From positions 1,922,001-1,986,000 of the forward strand of contig JBMNMU010000001.1 in NCBI GenBank assembly GCA_050953505.1: 64,000 bases of DNA. The letters are read 5' to 3'. The notes under the pieces are model-generated. The model had not been told where the DNA came from, did not search any database, and saw only the letters and a list, made by a program, of their open reading frames with translations. This document shows, one piece after another, positions 17,110 through 25,644 of this stretch. The DNA comes from JBMNMU01 sp050953505 (GTDB lineage: Bacteria; Bacillota; Clostridia; Peptostreptococcales; Anaerovoracaceae). The translations under genes were made by a program, and so were the position numbers. Every line of letters starts with the position of its first letter. The stretch's first letter is position 1.

Positions 17110-17861
17110 TTTTGCTTTAATAAGAGTAATATTATAGTAATAATAATAAGGCTTATCCACTGAGATGTTGAAAGCATGAGCCAACTACCTCTTATAACAT
17201 CTCCCCTTAAAAATTCAAACATAAATCTCCCGGATACATATAAGACAACATAAGTAAAAAGATATTGTTTACCAGGAGTTGAACGGTTATATCTACTAAG
17301 TATACCAAAAATAATAAGGTTAAAAACAGCTTCTATCAGTTGTACTGGAATCAACGGCGTATTATTTGGTGCGTATTGGGATGTTGTGTACGTGATACTA
17401 ATAAAGGTATCCGCTTTTAATCCGTGGCAGCATCCGGCAAAAAAACAACCTATCCTGGCTACACCATGTACGAGTGGTATAGAAGGGATAAGCACCTTGC
17501 ATTGTTCCCATATGTCTGCTTTATAAGCCTTTGCCATAACATATGCCATGACAAATGAGCCAATCATTCCACCATAAAAAACCAACCCGCCTGAAATATA
17601 TTTTGCAAAAAGCACATTTAAATTATATCCAGCACTAATATCTGTCACAATTTGTTCCACGGAAAGTAATAGGTATAGAATTTTTGCTCCTACTAGCGCA
17701 CCAATTAATCCGAATACAAAAATATAAATGGAGTCATCTGTAGAGATCTCTAATTTTTTGCTGCGCAAAATAACCGCTATCATTCCTGCAGCAATGCCTA
17801 TTAATCCCCAAAAGCTATAGGCAGGTATTTCCCTGCCAAATATAACGATTTCTTGTAGCAT
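17103..17861 (-). CDS. lgt: Prolipoprotein diacylglyceryl transferase family protein
   Basis: 252 residues with about seven hydrophobic segments, consistent with Lgt. The signature region reads HGVARIGCFFAGCCHGLK, whereas the classic Lgt signature has GRxGNFxNxE; this Cys-containing variant is common among clostridial Lgt paralogs. The family transfers diacylglycerol from phosphatidylglycerol to the lipobox Cys of lipoproteins. Substrate-binding lipoproteins are encoded in this window (for example at 49151-50116). The stop codon lies in a palindromic repeat, so the last residues (LLKQKP) may be altered from the ancestral sequence. Whether this is the main Lgt or a specialised paralog cannot be decided here. 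Confidence 0.8.
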   Translation of the reverse strand: MLQEIVIFGREIPAYSFWGLIGIAAGMIAVILRSKKLEISTDDSIYIFVFGLIGALVGAKILYLLLSVEQIVTDISAGYNLNVLFAKYISGGLVFYGGMIGSFVMAYVMAKAYKADIWEQCKVLIPSIPLVHGVARIGCFFAGCCHGLKADTFISITYTTSQYAPNNTPLIPVQLIEAVFNLIIFGILSRYNRSTPGKQYLFTYVVLYVSGRFMFEFLRGDVIRGSWLMLSTSQWISLIIITIILLLLKQKP

Positions 17862-17924
17862 TAATTAAAAAGGGTTTTTATACCCCCCTCCCCATAATAA
17901 TTATTCTATTTGAGTTCGATTTTA

Positions 17925-18290
17925 TTATAGGGCTTCTAATATTCCTGCCGTTCCCATTAATCCAATACATGCTACGCAGGCTACAAATATTAAGCCTCCA
18001 CCTATAAGACCTATTAATGATAGGATAAATCCAGCCTTTCTTGTGCCACCGTTGAATCCAGCTTTTTTTGAATTTGATGACTGGACTAACCCAATTATAC
18101 CTAGCACGATAGATATTATTGAAGAATATCCAAAGAACCAGCACAGAACCGAAATAATACCAAGAACCAAAGAAATTGTTGCTGCACTCTCACCTGGAAC
18201 CTTATCTGTGGATTTCTCTGTCGTGTCAACGTTCACTTTTGGCTCTGTATTATTTTGTGTTGTTTCATCATTTCTCATTTTCTCGTCCAT
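17925..18290 (-). CDS. Small DUF4190-like membrane protein
   Basis: 121 residues: a polar, acidic N-terminal tail of about 35 residues, then two hydrophobic hairpins (ISLVLGIISVLCWFFGYSS and AGFILSLIGLIGGGLIF) separated by a short glycine-rich basic loop. This is the layout of DUF4190 proteins, whose function is unknown. Start chosen at 18290 because of the GTAGGAG upstream. The lgt-like gene follows 63 bp downstream on the same strand, so they may be cotranscribed. Confidence 0.7.
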   Translation of the reverse strand: MDEKMRNDETTQNNTEPKVNVDTTEKSTDKVPGESAATISLVLGIISVLCWFFGYSSIISIVLGIIGLVQSSNSKKAGFNGGTRKAGFILSLIGLIGGGLIFVACVACIGLMGTAGILEAL

Positions 18291-18434
18291 TTCTTACTCC
18301 TACTTGATTTAATCAAAAATGTTATAATATTATATAAAACCTTAGAAAACATCGGCTACTTTGCCATTATGACGCTTCCCACATATATATATCGGCTATC
18401 TTTTCCTTTACTAAAGGGAATCTGCGGAAATTTA

Positions 18435-18503
18435 CGGCCATAGACCGAGAGATGAATGGCTGTGGCTGGATGCCACAGCCATTCATCTCTCGGTCTATGG
18501 CCG
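18435..18503. repeat. Complete interspersed palindromic element (hairpin form), perfect arms
   Basis: Arms CGGCCATAGACCGAGAG... and the exact reverse complement, with the same TGGAT centre as the copy at 17045. It directly precedes the terminator of the tRNA gene and is the best-preserved copy in the window. Confidence 0.93.
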
Positions 18504-18509
18504 GCAACT

Positions 18510-18540
18510 AAAAAAGAGTACCTTTTGGTACTCTTTTTAC
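18510..18540 (-). terminator. Terminator of tRNA-Ser
   Basis: AAAAAGAGTACC pairs with GGTACTCTTTTT around a four-base loop, just past the tRNA 3' end on the minus strand. Confidence 0.9.
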
Positions 18541-18542
18541 TT

Positions 18543-18630
18543 TGGCGGAGGACATGGGACTCGAACCCACGGGGCTGTTACACCTTACTCGCTTTCCAGG
18601 CGAGCTCCTTAGCCACTCGGTCAATCCTCC
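18543..18630 (-). tRNA. tRNA-Ser(GGA)
   Basis: Cloverleaf by eye on the minus strand: acceptor GGAGGAT/GTCCTCC, anticodon stem CTCGC/GCGAG with loop CTGGAAA giving anticodon GGA, an extended variable arm typical of serine tRNAs, T loop TTCGAGT, and an encoded CCA end. It reads UCC/UCU serine codons. An independent terminator follows. Confidence 0.95.
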
Positions 18631-18788
18631 GTATCGCTACCACTTGCTATCTTATCTGATTATCAGGCAGTAGTCTTGTCCTACTTTTGGCATCCCGCTC
18701 TCCCAACTTCTTACATAAGCTCGAAAGCATGGATGCTTAAGACACATTTATTAATGTAACATATTCCCGTGCTTTTTGCAAGAGAAAA

Positions 18789-19550
18789 TTACTTACTTTT
18801 TTTCTCAATTTCAATTAGTGCTCGAAAAGAAACGTTTTGATCCTTTTCATTGACTCCTTCAATGTAAACACGGTTCTCACTTATTTGAGAAATGTCCTTA
18901 TAGAGGTTAATAGTGTCCCCGGGTAAGGCTTCATTGATATAGTTGACTTCAATACCCTTAACATCATATTGCCTAAAGCTATCTAGGGAGAAACAGTCCA
19001 TAATATAATCTATATACTTTGTGTTGTTCAAGTGGCAATTTAAATCCACATCACTATATCCAATTATTTTTTTATAGGAAAACTCAGTCTGGCCAAAAGC
19101 CTTGATCCTGCCTAGTTTAAAGTCCATTACCCTTTCGGTTCTCACTGGTGGATAGTCTACTTTTACTGTGTCACTTCTTCTCAATTCCCTAGTCTTAATA
19201 TCCATAAGGGCCCAGGTGGAAATGGCTTTGATTATGGTATTTCCCTCTTGGTCTTGAACAAGAAAATCCCTCTGAAATTCAAGTTTCTTTGGTACCTGAG
19301 GCCAGGTTTCGATGGTTATTTTTTCATTCCACTTTGGATTACGAATGATTTCAACCTTTATTCTCATTAGCACCCATGTCAAGCCATAATGTCCTTCAAG
19401 GATATGAAAACCGTAGCCGATATCATCAGCATGATCGCTGGCAATATCCTGCAGATACATGAATAGGGAACTTAGCTTCAACCCTTCAGTAAAGTCAACA
19501 TCACTAAGCCTAACGCTATATTCTTTTTGATATACTGAACCACCGGCCAC
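18789..19550 (-). CDS. Acyl-ACP thioesterase
   Basis: About 253 residues forming two tandem hotdog domains, the organisation of bacterial acyl-ACP thioesterases related to plant FatA. Visible: MYLQDIASDHADDIGYG, GLTWVLMRIKVEIIRNPKW and, in the second half, the catalytic-type DVDLNCHLNNTKYIDYIMD with Asn/His. It releases free fatty acids from acyl-carrier protein. I chose a GTG start at 19550, preceded by GGAGGTAATC; the open frame extends 20 codons further to an ATG in ATG-rich repeat-like sequence with no good ribosome binding site. Downstream of thrC on the same strand, 110 bp away; no functional link is evident. Confidence 0.88.
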   Translation of the reverse strand: MAGGSVYQKEYSVRLSDVDFTEGLKLSSLFMYLQDIASDHADDIGYGFHILEGHYGLTWVLMRIKVEIIRNPKWNEKITIETWPQVPKKLEFQRDFLVQDQEGNTIIKAISTWALMDIKTRELRRSDTVKVDYPPVRTERVMDFKLGRIKAFGQTEFSYKKIIGYSDVDLNCHLNNTKYIDYIMDCFSLDSFRQYDVKGIEVNYINEALPGDTINLYKDISQISENRVYIEGVNEKDQNVSFRALIEIEKKSK

Positions 19551-19660
19551 GATTACCTCCTGTCTTCCTCTTGAACTATACAGATGCATTAAACGCATTA
19601 AATGCATCAAAACCTTATCATACCACTTGGCGGCCTTGACAAATCAGGGATCCTTTCGCT

Positions 19661-21130
19661 TTAAAGGGATTCGTTCACAGCTTTGTACATTTCATCCTTT
19701 TCTAGAACACCTGTGTGAAGCACTGGTTTTTTCTCTAAATCCACCAATCCAGACGGAATTGTAACTCCTGTCTTCTCATGTAGTGATGCTACATATGCAA
19801 AGCCGTCTTTTTCCTTTGGCAACCCAATAGAGGTTGCTACACTATCTGCAAACTTATAGGCGCTTGCTGTTGAGGCGATAACAGTCACTGTTTCATCCCC
19901 TGTTTCCTTTTTATAGTCCTGATAAACCTTATAGGCTACTGCCGTATGAGTGTCCATAAGGTAACCTTTTTCATACATTTTTCCTATGGTCTCATTTGTC
20001 TCCTCCATATTTGCAAAGCCACCATAGAACTGGGATAACCCTTCTTTAATTTTCTCGCCAACCTGATATTTTTTATTTTGATCTAGGCTGTCCATTAATT
20101 GGGCGATTTCCTCTCCGTTGGATCCACTCAAGTGATAGAGAAGTCTCTCTAGATTGCTGGAAATCAAGATGTCCATGGATGGAGAATTGGTCAGATGAAA
20201 CTCCCTATGAATGTCGTAAATTCCTGTGTTAATGAAATCTGTCAGTACCTTATTCTCATTGGATGCGCAAATCAGCTTGCCCACAGGGATGCCCATGTTC
20301 TTTGCATAATATGCAGCCAATATATTTCCGAAGTTTCCTGTAGGAACTACAATATTCATCTTATCTCCTGCCTTAAGCTCTCCCCTTTCAAGGAGTTTGG
20401 CGTAGGCATACACATAATAGGCCACTTGAGGAATCAGTCTTCCGATATTGATAGAGTTCGCCGAGGAAAACTTGCATCCCTTCTTTTCTAATTCAGCTGC
20501 AAATTCTTCGTCATTAAAGATCTTTTTTACACCGGTCTGGGCGTCATCAAAGTTTCCTTTTATGGCAAACACATGGGTATTTTTACCTTCCTGGGTAACC
20601 ATCTGCCTTTCCTGAACTTCACTGACCCCTTCTTTTGGGTAAAATACAATAATCTCTGTATTTGGAACATCTGCAAATCCCTCTAGGGCAGCTTTACCTG
20701 TGTCCCCGGAGGTTGCAGTAAGTATTACGATTTTTTTATCTTCTTTTTCTTTTTTCATGGCCGTGGTAAGCAAGTAAGGCAAAATGGAAAGGGCCATATC
20801 TTTAAAAGCCGCGGTTTTACCATGATATAATTCTAAAAAGAAAGCATCTCCTGCTTTTTTAATAGGGACAATCTCTTCAGCCTCAAACTTCTTGTCATAA
20901 GCGCTATCAACGCAGTGTTTGATTTCCTCATCGCTGTAATCTGTAAAAAAGCTTTTAATCACTGAAAAAGCAATCTCTTGGTAGGTTTTTCCCGCCATCT
21001 CTTCTAAAGTGGCAGGTAACGCCGGAATGGCGTCGGGAACAAAGAGCCCCTTGTCCTTTGCGATCCCTTGTATAACTGCCTGAGCGGCAGTCTTAGCGTT
21101 TTGGTCTCCTCTTGTGCTTATATATTTCAT
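19661..21130 (-). CDS. thrC: Threonine synthase
   Basis: 489 residues, the longer class of threonine synthase. The N-terminus MKYISTRGDQNAKTAAQAV is typical, the PLP lysine lies in LYHGKTAAFKDMALS, and the phosphate-binding loop is LTATSGDTGKAALEG. The VPTGNFGNILAAYYAKNMG segment is also characteristic. It converts O-phosphohomoserine to threonine and phosphate. No other threonine-pathway genes adjoin it. Start at 21130 is preceded by GGAG. Confidence 0.96.
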   Translation of the reverse strand: MKYISTRGDQNAKTAAQAVIQGIAKDKGLFVPDAIPALPATLEEMAGKTYQEIAFSVIKSFFTDYSDEEIKHCVDSAYDKKFEAEEIVPIKKAGDAFFLELYHGKTAAFKDMALSILPYLLTTAMKKEKEDKKIVILTATSGDTGKAALEGFADVPNTEIIVFYPKEGVSEVQERQMVTQEGKNTHVFAIKGNFDDAQTGVKKIFNDEEFAAELEKKGCKFSSANSINIGRLIPQVAYYVYAYAKLLERGELKAGDKMNIVVPTGNFGNILAAYYAKNMGIPVGKLICASNENKVLTDFINTGIYDIHREFHLTNSPSMDILISSNLERLLYHLSGSNGEEIAQLMDSLDQNKKYQVGEKIKEGLSQFYGGFANMEETNETIGKMYEKGYLMDTHTAVAYKVYQDYKKETGDETVTVIASTASAYKFADSVATSIGLPKEKDGFAYVASLHEKTGVTIPSGLVDLEKKPVLHTGVLEKDEMYKAVNESL

Positions 21131-21492
21131 GGTTTATCTCCTTTGTGAATAAATCCTTTGTTATATTTACTTCTTCCAATTTGTAGTTTTATGTCATCAA
21201 CGCCTTATAAAGTGATGCTTGGGTGCATGTGAAACTGCATTCCAGCATGAATAGGTTTATGCAGAGCCAGATACTAAAGTACATGCCAAGGCGCATACTA
21301 AGGTGCATTCGTAGTGCATCCAGAGCTAAGATACATTAAATTCAACATTAATAATTGATTTTATCAAATATGTATTAATTATACAAGGCAAACCAGAAAT
21401 TTGGTGGGTTGACGAGGTCTTTCAGAGTCGAGGAAACCGAAAGCCTGTGATGCCAGAAATCTAGCATTTAGTTTAGCTGACGAGGCAAATGC
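21131..21492. other. Gene-free stretch with degenerate GCAT-rich repeats
   Basis: About 360 bp between thrC and the ligase terminator. The part from about 21210 to 21330 repeats variations on GTGCAT/GGCGCAT/AGATACT at irregular spacing. I see no credible small ORF, RNA or riboswitch. Confidence 0.5.
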
Positions 21493-21538
21493 AAAAGTAA
21501 GCGCAGCACCTCAAAAATAGGCAGTTGCACTTACTTTT
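21493..21538 (-). terminator. Terminator of the acyl-CoA ligase gene
   Basis: AAAAGTAAGTGCA pairs with TGCGCTTACTTTT (13-bp stem, one G-U) around a 20-nt loop. It lies about 30 bp past the ligase stop. Confidence 0.7.
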
Positions 21539-21569
21539 TAATAACCCATAGGCTGGATGTTCGATTGCT

Positions 21570-23201
21570 TTAACTTTCAGTTTGAGCCTGCACCAGGTTT
21601 ATACCACAGTGTCTTTCACGAAGCTTTGGTTTTTCGATTTTTCCTGTAGGATTCCTTGGAATGTCCTCAAACAGAATAACCCTTGGGCGCTTATATCGAG
21701 GCAATGCCATGCAAAATTCCTTTATTTCCTCTTCAGTACAAGTGAATCCAGGCTTCACTTCAATAATAGCCGCTGCCGTCTCCCCTAATCTCTCGTGAGG
21801 AACGCCAATAATAGCCACATCTTTAACTGCCTCATGGCCACGTATGAAGTTTTCTATTTGAACAGGATACAGGTTTTCTCCTCCACTGATAATAACGTCT
21901 TTCTTACGGTCAACCAAATATACAAAACCATCCTCATCCATTTTGGCCATATCTCCTGTATAAAGCCAGCCATCTTTAAGTACCTCATTGGTAGCTTCTG
22001 GATTTCTATAGTAACATTCCATTAATCCGGGGCCTTTTACACAAAGCTCCCCGACTTCTTCTGGCTTTACAGGATTCCCCTTATCGTCAACAATCTTAAT
22101 CTCCCACAAATGGCCAGCAATTCCCACTGCCCCCACCTTATGTATGTTTTCAATTCCCAGATGTACGCAGCCAGGACCAATGGATTCAGACAAACCATAA
22201 TTGGTATCATAATCATGATGAGGGAAATAATTTTTCCATCGATGGATCAAGCTTGGCGGAACAGGCTGTGCACCAATATGCATCAATCTCCACTGTGATA
22301 ATTCATGTTCCTCTAACTTAATATCTCCGCTTTCAATGGCATCCAAAATATCCTGAGCCCACGGCACCAGTAACCACACGATAGTCACCTTTTCTCTGGA
22401 AATGGTTTGGATTATTCCTTCAGGGCTGACACTCTTCAGTAAAACCGCTTTACTACCAGATAAAAGGCTGCCAAACCAGTGCATCTTAGCTCCTGTATGG
22501 TACAGTGGTGGAATGAGAAGGAAATTATCGCCTCTGGCCTGGTTATGATGGTTTGCCTCCACCTCGGCGGCTGTCATGAGGCTTTGATGTTTATGAAGAA
22601 TAGCCTTTGGGAAGCCCGTCGTACCCGAAGAAAAGTAAATAGCAGCGTGCTGATCATCAGAGAGCTCAATTTTTGGAGCAACAGCTGAACAACAGGCAGT
22701 AAGCGCATAATAGCTTTCAGCAAACTTGGGCCTTCCATGGCCTAAAAACAATTTTATTTTTACATTAGGAATCTGATCCTTAATAGCATCCACACGTTCT
22801 ACAAACTCTGGTCCAAATACTAATACATCGCATTCTGCCAAATCTAAGCAATATTTTATTTCATCAGATGTATAACGGTAGTTTAAAGGTACAGCAATGG
22901 CGCCTGTTTTTAAAATACCAAAATAAATTGGTAGCCACTCAAGGCCGTTCATCAGCAATATGGCAACCTTATGGCCTTTTTCTAAACCCCTTTCAAGTAA
23001 AAAGTTTGCAAAACGATTGGCCTTGTCATCAAATTCACGCCATGTCATTTCTCGCCTGTATTTCATGGTAGGGTCGGTTTCAACCAAATCGTAATCCTTC
23101 CAGCTGGCTTTCTTTTCTTTAATTTCAGGATTTATTTCAACCAAGCATACTTCTTCTCCGTATAATTTGGCGTTCCTTTCTAAAATTTCTGTTATGGGCA
23201 T
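21570..23201 (-). CDS. Acyl-CoA synthetase (AMP-forming), substrate unknown
   Basis: 543 residues of the ANL superfamily. Motifs: IYFSSGTTGFPKAI phosphate-binding loop, NYGLSES, YTGDMAKMDEDGFVYLVDRKKD hinge, GGENLYP, and NPTGKIEKPKLRE with the catalytic lysine. It activates a carboxylic acid to an acyl-adenylate and transfers it to CoA. Similarity by eye is to medium-chain or aryl acid ligases. A T-box leader upstream ties its expression to an amino acid tRNA, suggesting that the acid comes from or leads to an amino acid, for example an aromatic Stickland product (inference). Start at 23201 has AGGAGG upstream. Confidence 0.88.
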   Translation of the reverse strand: MPITEILERNAKLYGEEVCLVEINPEIKEKKASWKDYDLVETDPTMKYRREMTWREFDDKANRFANFLLERGLEKGHKVAILLMNGLEWLPIYFGILKTGAIAVPLNYRYTSDEIKYCLDLAECDVLVFGPEFVERVDAIKDQIPNVKIKLFLGHGRPKFAESYYALTACCSAVAPKIELSDDQHAAIYFSSGTTGFPKAILHKHQSLMTAAEVEANHHNQARGDNFLLIPPLYHTGAKMHWFGSLLSGSKAVLLKSVSPEGIIQTISREKVTIVWLLVPWAQDILDAIESGDIKLEEHELSQWRLMHIGAQPVPPSLIHRWKNYFPHHDYDTNYGLSESIGPGCVHLGIENIHKVGAVGIAGHLWEIKIVDDKGNPVKPEEVGELCVKGPGLMECYYRNPEATNEVLKDGWLYTGDMAKMDEDGFVYLVDRKKDVIISGGENLYPVQIENFIRGHEAVKDVAIIGVPHERLGETAAAIIEVKPGFTCTEEEIKEFCMALPRYKRPRVILFEDIPRNPTGKIEKPKLRERHCGINLVQAQTES

Positions 23202-23379
23202 TTCTTCCTCCTATTATCATATCTTTATTATGAAAACAAAAATTATTATAACAAACGAATTCTAGCTTAAATTCACTGATTAAATATTTACTCCTTATCT
23301 GCTCTGCCGATATCATATCGTCCTTTCCTCGGCTAGAATATGTCGCTAAGATCTCCCTGGGTAGGCTGGTATCAATAAA

Positions 23380-23708
23380 AAAACCGTCCTCTGAATAAAT
23401 ATCAAAGGACGGAATAATCCGTGGTACCACCTTAGTTTACAGATGACTTGCGACACCTGCCTCGATGGGTGCAATCACACCCCGGCACTATAACGGGCGC
23501 ACCCGGCAAAGCCTACACAGAAACCCTTCAGCTCGCAACTCCTGGAATGTATTCAAAACACTTCACCTTTTGCACCTCTCACCGCCCGGTAACTCTCTGT
23601 AAAGCTGGCATGTTTCTACTTCTTTCCAATCATCGTTTTTATCAACAGACCTCATCAAATTGGGGAGATTTAATTGCCCCTATGACTCTATCTGCAAAAC
23701 TTTCATTA
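23380..23708 (-). promoter_or_regulatory. T-box leader upstream of the acyl-CoA ligase
   Basis: The minus strand shows the T-box sequence AAGGTGGTACCACGG (23419-23433) followed by a terminator CCGTCCT...AGGACGG with seven T residues. Further 5' are Stem I landmarks: GGAAAGAAGTAG, CAGAGAGTTACCGG, GGTGAGAGG and the specifier-side GAATACATTCCAGGAG. The discriminator-pairing base is U (TGGT), fitting tRNAs with discriminator A. GAA-UAC-A suggests a tyrosine specifier; UUC (Phe) cannot be excluded. Uncharged tRNA would switch the ligase on. Confidence 0.88.
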
Positions 23709-23714
23709 AAAGAG

Positions 23715-23743
23715 ATTCTAAAGCCTTTTTACCTAAAAGTCAA
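23715..23743 (-). promoter_or_regulatory. Sigma-A promoter of the T-box leader
   Basis: Minus strand TTGACT, 17-bp spacer, TAGAAT. It begins the transcript a few bases before Stem I. Confidence 0.75.
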
Positions 23744-23770
23744 CAACTTTTTTATGGTATTAAAGGAAAA

Positions 23771-23820
23771 GGTGTCTGGCACCTTGTCCACATGAGTTAC
23801 CTTTTCTAGACTAAGATTTC
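23771..23820. repeat. GGTGTCTGACACC-type palindromic repeat, degenerate copies
   Basis: GGTGTCTGGCACCTTGTCCACA and a second half-copy TTTCTGACACCTTATCCACA. Related palindromes occur at 24390-24532 and 28828-28840. Confidence 0.75.
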
Positions 23821-23952
23821 TGACACCTTATCCACACTTGCATCTTTTCCTCATAGAAACACCTACCATTTTCCTATTCTCATTTCTCAAATATTCTGCA
23901 TATGATAATTAAGGTTATCGGTGATTAAATGATATAAGAAAGGAAGAATTGA

Positions 23953-24378
23953 ATGGATAAAGTGAAGAAATATCAACTGATGGACTTTGGTCCTCATCCC
24001 TTTGTCATAAACATTGAAGAGGCCACCGAGGAAAACAACACATTTCGAACCGCATTATGGACGGGAAGGTACTTACAGCTTACTCTGATGAGCATCGGTG
24101 TGGGGGATGATATCGGATTAGAAATGCATCCTAACGTTGATCAGTTTTTACGAATAGAAGACGGTCGTGCCCTTGTTGAGATGGGCGACAGTGAAGATGT
24201 ACTGGATTATAGAGAAACCGTTTCTGATGATTATGTTATCCTAATCCCTGCAGGAGTATGGCACAATGTAACCAACATTGGGGATGAGCCCCTTAAAATG
24301 TATTCTATTTATGCTCCACCAAATCACCCCTTTGGCACAGTTCATCAAACCAAGGAGGACGCAGAAGAAGATCATTAA
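23953..24378 (+). CDS. Cupin-domain protein
   Basis: 141 residues with a single cupin barrel. Motif 1 is GDDIGLEMHPNVDQFLRIEDG and motif 2 is DYVILIPAGVWHNVTNIG, with the expected His/Glu metal ligands partly conserved. The N-terminus MDKVKKYQLMDFGPHPFVINIEEAT is common to a clostridial group annotated as mannose-6-phosphate-isomerase-like cupins; the actual function is unknown. Ribosome binding site AAGGAAG precedes the ATG. It stands alone between palindromic repeats. Confidence 0.85.
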   Translation: MDKVKKYQLMDFGPHPFVINIEEATEENNTFRTALWTGRYLQLTLMSIGVGDDIGLEMHPNVDQFLRIEDGRALVEMGDSEDVLDYRETVSDDYVILIPAGVWHNVTNIGDEPLKMYSIYAPPNHPFGTVHQTKEDAEEDH

Positions 24379-24389
24379 AGAGACTAAGC

Positions 24390-24540
24390 GTCATAGGTGC
24401 CTGACATCTTTTCCACATGACATTTTTCCCTGTGAAAGAACGAGGTGTCTGATACCTTTACCACACTCATGCTGTGGTACATACTATGGTGTCAGACACC
24501 TCTTAATTTTTCATACTATGGTGTCAGACACCTCTTAATT
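24390..24540. repeat. Cluster of GGTGTCAGACACC palindromes
   Basis: Four to five copies: degenerate ones near 24397 and 24449, then two identical 32-bp direct repeats CATACTATGGTGTCAGACAC... at about 24482 and 24513. They fill the gap between the cupin and HAD genes, which converge, so they could act as terminators: the palindrome is followed by TCTTAATTTTT in both tandem copies. Confidence 0.85.
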
Positions 24541-24545
24541 TTTTT

Positions 24546-25283
24546 TCATCTTTCTATATCTAAGCAAATATTTTCTGGTTTAAGGTCATATATCATATCC
24601 TTCCGCTCTACAATGAGACGCACCTTATCTTTTAATTCGGAATTCTGGAGCACCTTGCAAAGCAGCTCTCTTGTAGGATTTACACATACAGGATATCCAA
24701 CAGCATCAAACATTGCATAGTCCCCTGTAGTATCTCCATAGCTATAGCTTTTGGAAAGATCTATATCATACTTTTCAACAAATTCAGCAATAGCGCCTTT
24801 TTTGCTCTCACTATCCCACATAGGAGTTACAACCCCTGTGTACAGGCCGTTTTCATCAATTTCATAGGTGGCTGCTCTGAAATCATCAAATCCATGTTTT
24901 TGCGCCATTTCCCTGACCAGCTCTATGGGCCCTCCAGATATAGTAATCAATTTATGGCCATTTTCTTTATGCCATTTGATTTGATCCCGGGTAAATCTAT
25001 ATACTCTATCACCTTTTTGCTCCACTACTATTTTTGCTATAAATTCAATCTGTGAGCGATGGAGCCCCTTTATCTCTTGAATATAAATCTCAGCCATCTT
25101 TAAGAGATAATTATCATAATTACCCTGCCTTTTATCATATTTCTGATATTCAGGTCTTACCTCATTGTACCATCTTTCATTATTAATGATTTCTGCCGTT
25201 ACCATCTTCTTAAAAAGCTCTGCAATTAAGCCTTCTCTGTATAATGTACCGTCAATATCAAAAAAAGCGGCTATCTTTTTCAT
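24546..25283 (-). CDS. HAD-superfamily subfamily IB hydrolase
   Basis: 245 residues. The nucleophile motif is AAFFDIDGTLYREG (Asp 9/11), motif II LITISGGP, and motif III/IV YSYGDTTGDYAMFDAVGYPVCVNP. The helical cap between motifs I and II (about 20-105) fits subfamily IB, the PSP-like/SerB group of small-molecule phosphatases. The substrate is not predictable; phosphoserine, or a lipid or sugar phosphate, are options. The gene stands alone. Confidence 0.85.
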   Translation of the reverse strand: MKKIAAFFDIDGTLYREGLIAELFKKMVTAEIINNERWYNEVRPEYQKYDKRQGNYDNYLLKMAEIYIQEIKGLHRSQIEFIAKIVVEQKGDRVYRFTRDQIKWHKENGHKLITISGGPIELVREMAQKHGFDDFRAATYEIDENGLYTGVVTPMWDSESKKGAIAEFVEKYDIDLSKSYSYGDTTGDYAMFDAVGYPVCVNPTRELLCKVLQNSELKDKVRLIVERKDMIYDLKPENICLDIER

Positions 25284-25577
25284 AATTTATTCCACTTCCC
25301 TTCTACCCCTTTTGCTCAAAAACCTTCTTTATTGCCTGAAAATACCCTTTGCTATGGCTTGCTAAACGAATTTTAAATAATTGCGTTTCTCCAGCGACTC
25401 TTTTGCTTATACTATTATACGGGTTCCCTCGCCTTAAGTTAACGCCTCTCATTAGCGAGCAACTCTTTTTGTTTAAAGCTATTATATAGCATTATATATC
25501 AAGCTTTATTACTAATATTATTATTAAGGGCAAAGAATTCTATGCAAATCAGAAATTCCTATATTTCTCAAATTTAT

Positions 25578-25606
25578 TTGATAGAATTGAGAACTCAGTA
25601 TATAAT
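25578..25606 (+). promoter_or_regulatory. Sigma-A promoter of gltX
   Basis: TTGATA, exact 17-bp spacer, TATAAT, 39 bp before the gltX start. The remaining upstream sequence from 25284 holds nothing else that I can recognise. Confidence 0.75.
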
Positions 25607-25644
25607 AGGAAAGTAATTGAAATTTCAAGTACGGAGGAAAAAAT

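Noticed and set aside
18456..18659. 67-codon ORF over the palindromic repeat and tRNA-Ser
   Set aside because: It runs antisense through the tRNA and the repeat; the WDSNPRG peptide is the tRNA T-arm read backwards.
23137..23430. 97-codon minus-strand ORF between T-box and ligase
   Set aside because: It covers the T-box terminator and the ligase start region and has no ribosome binding site.
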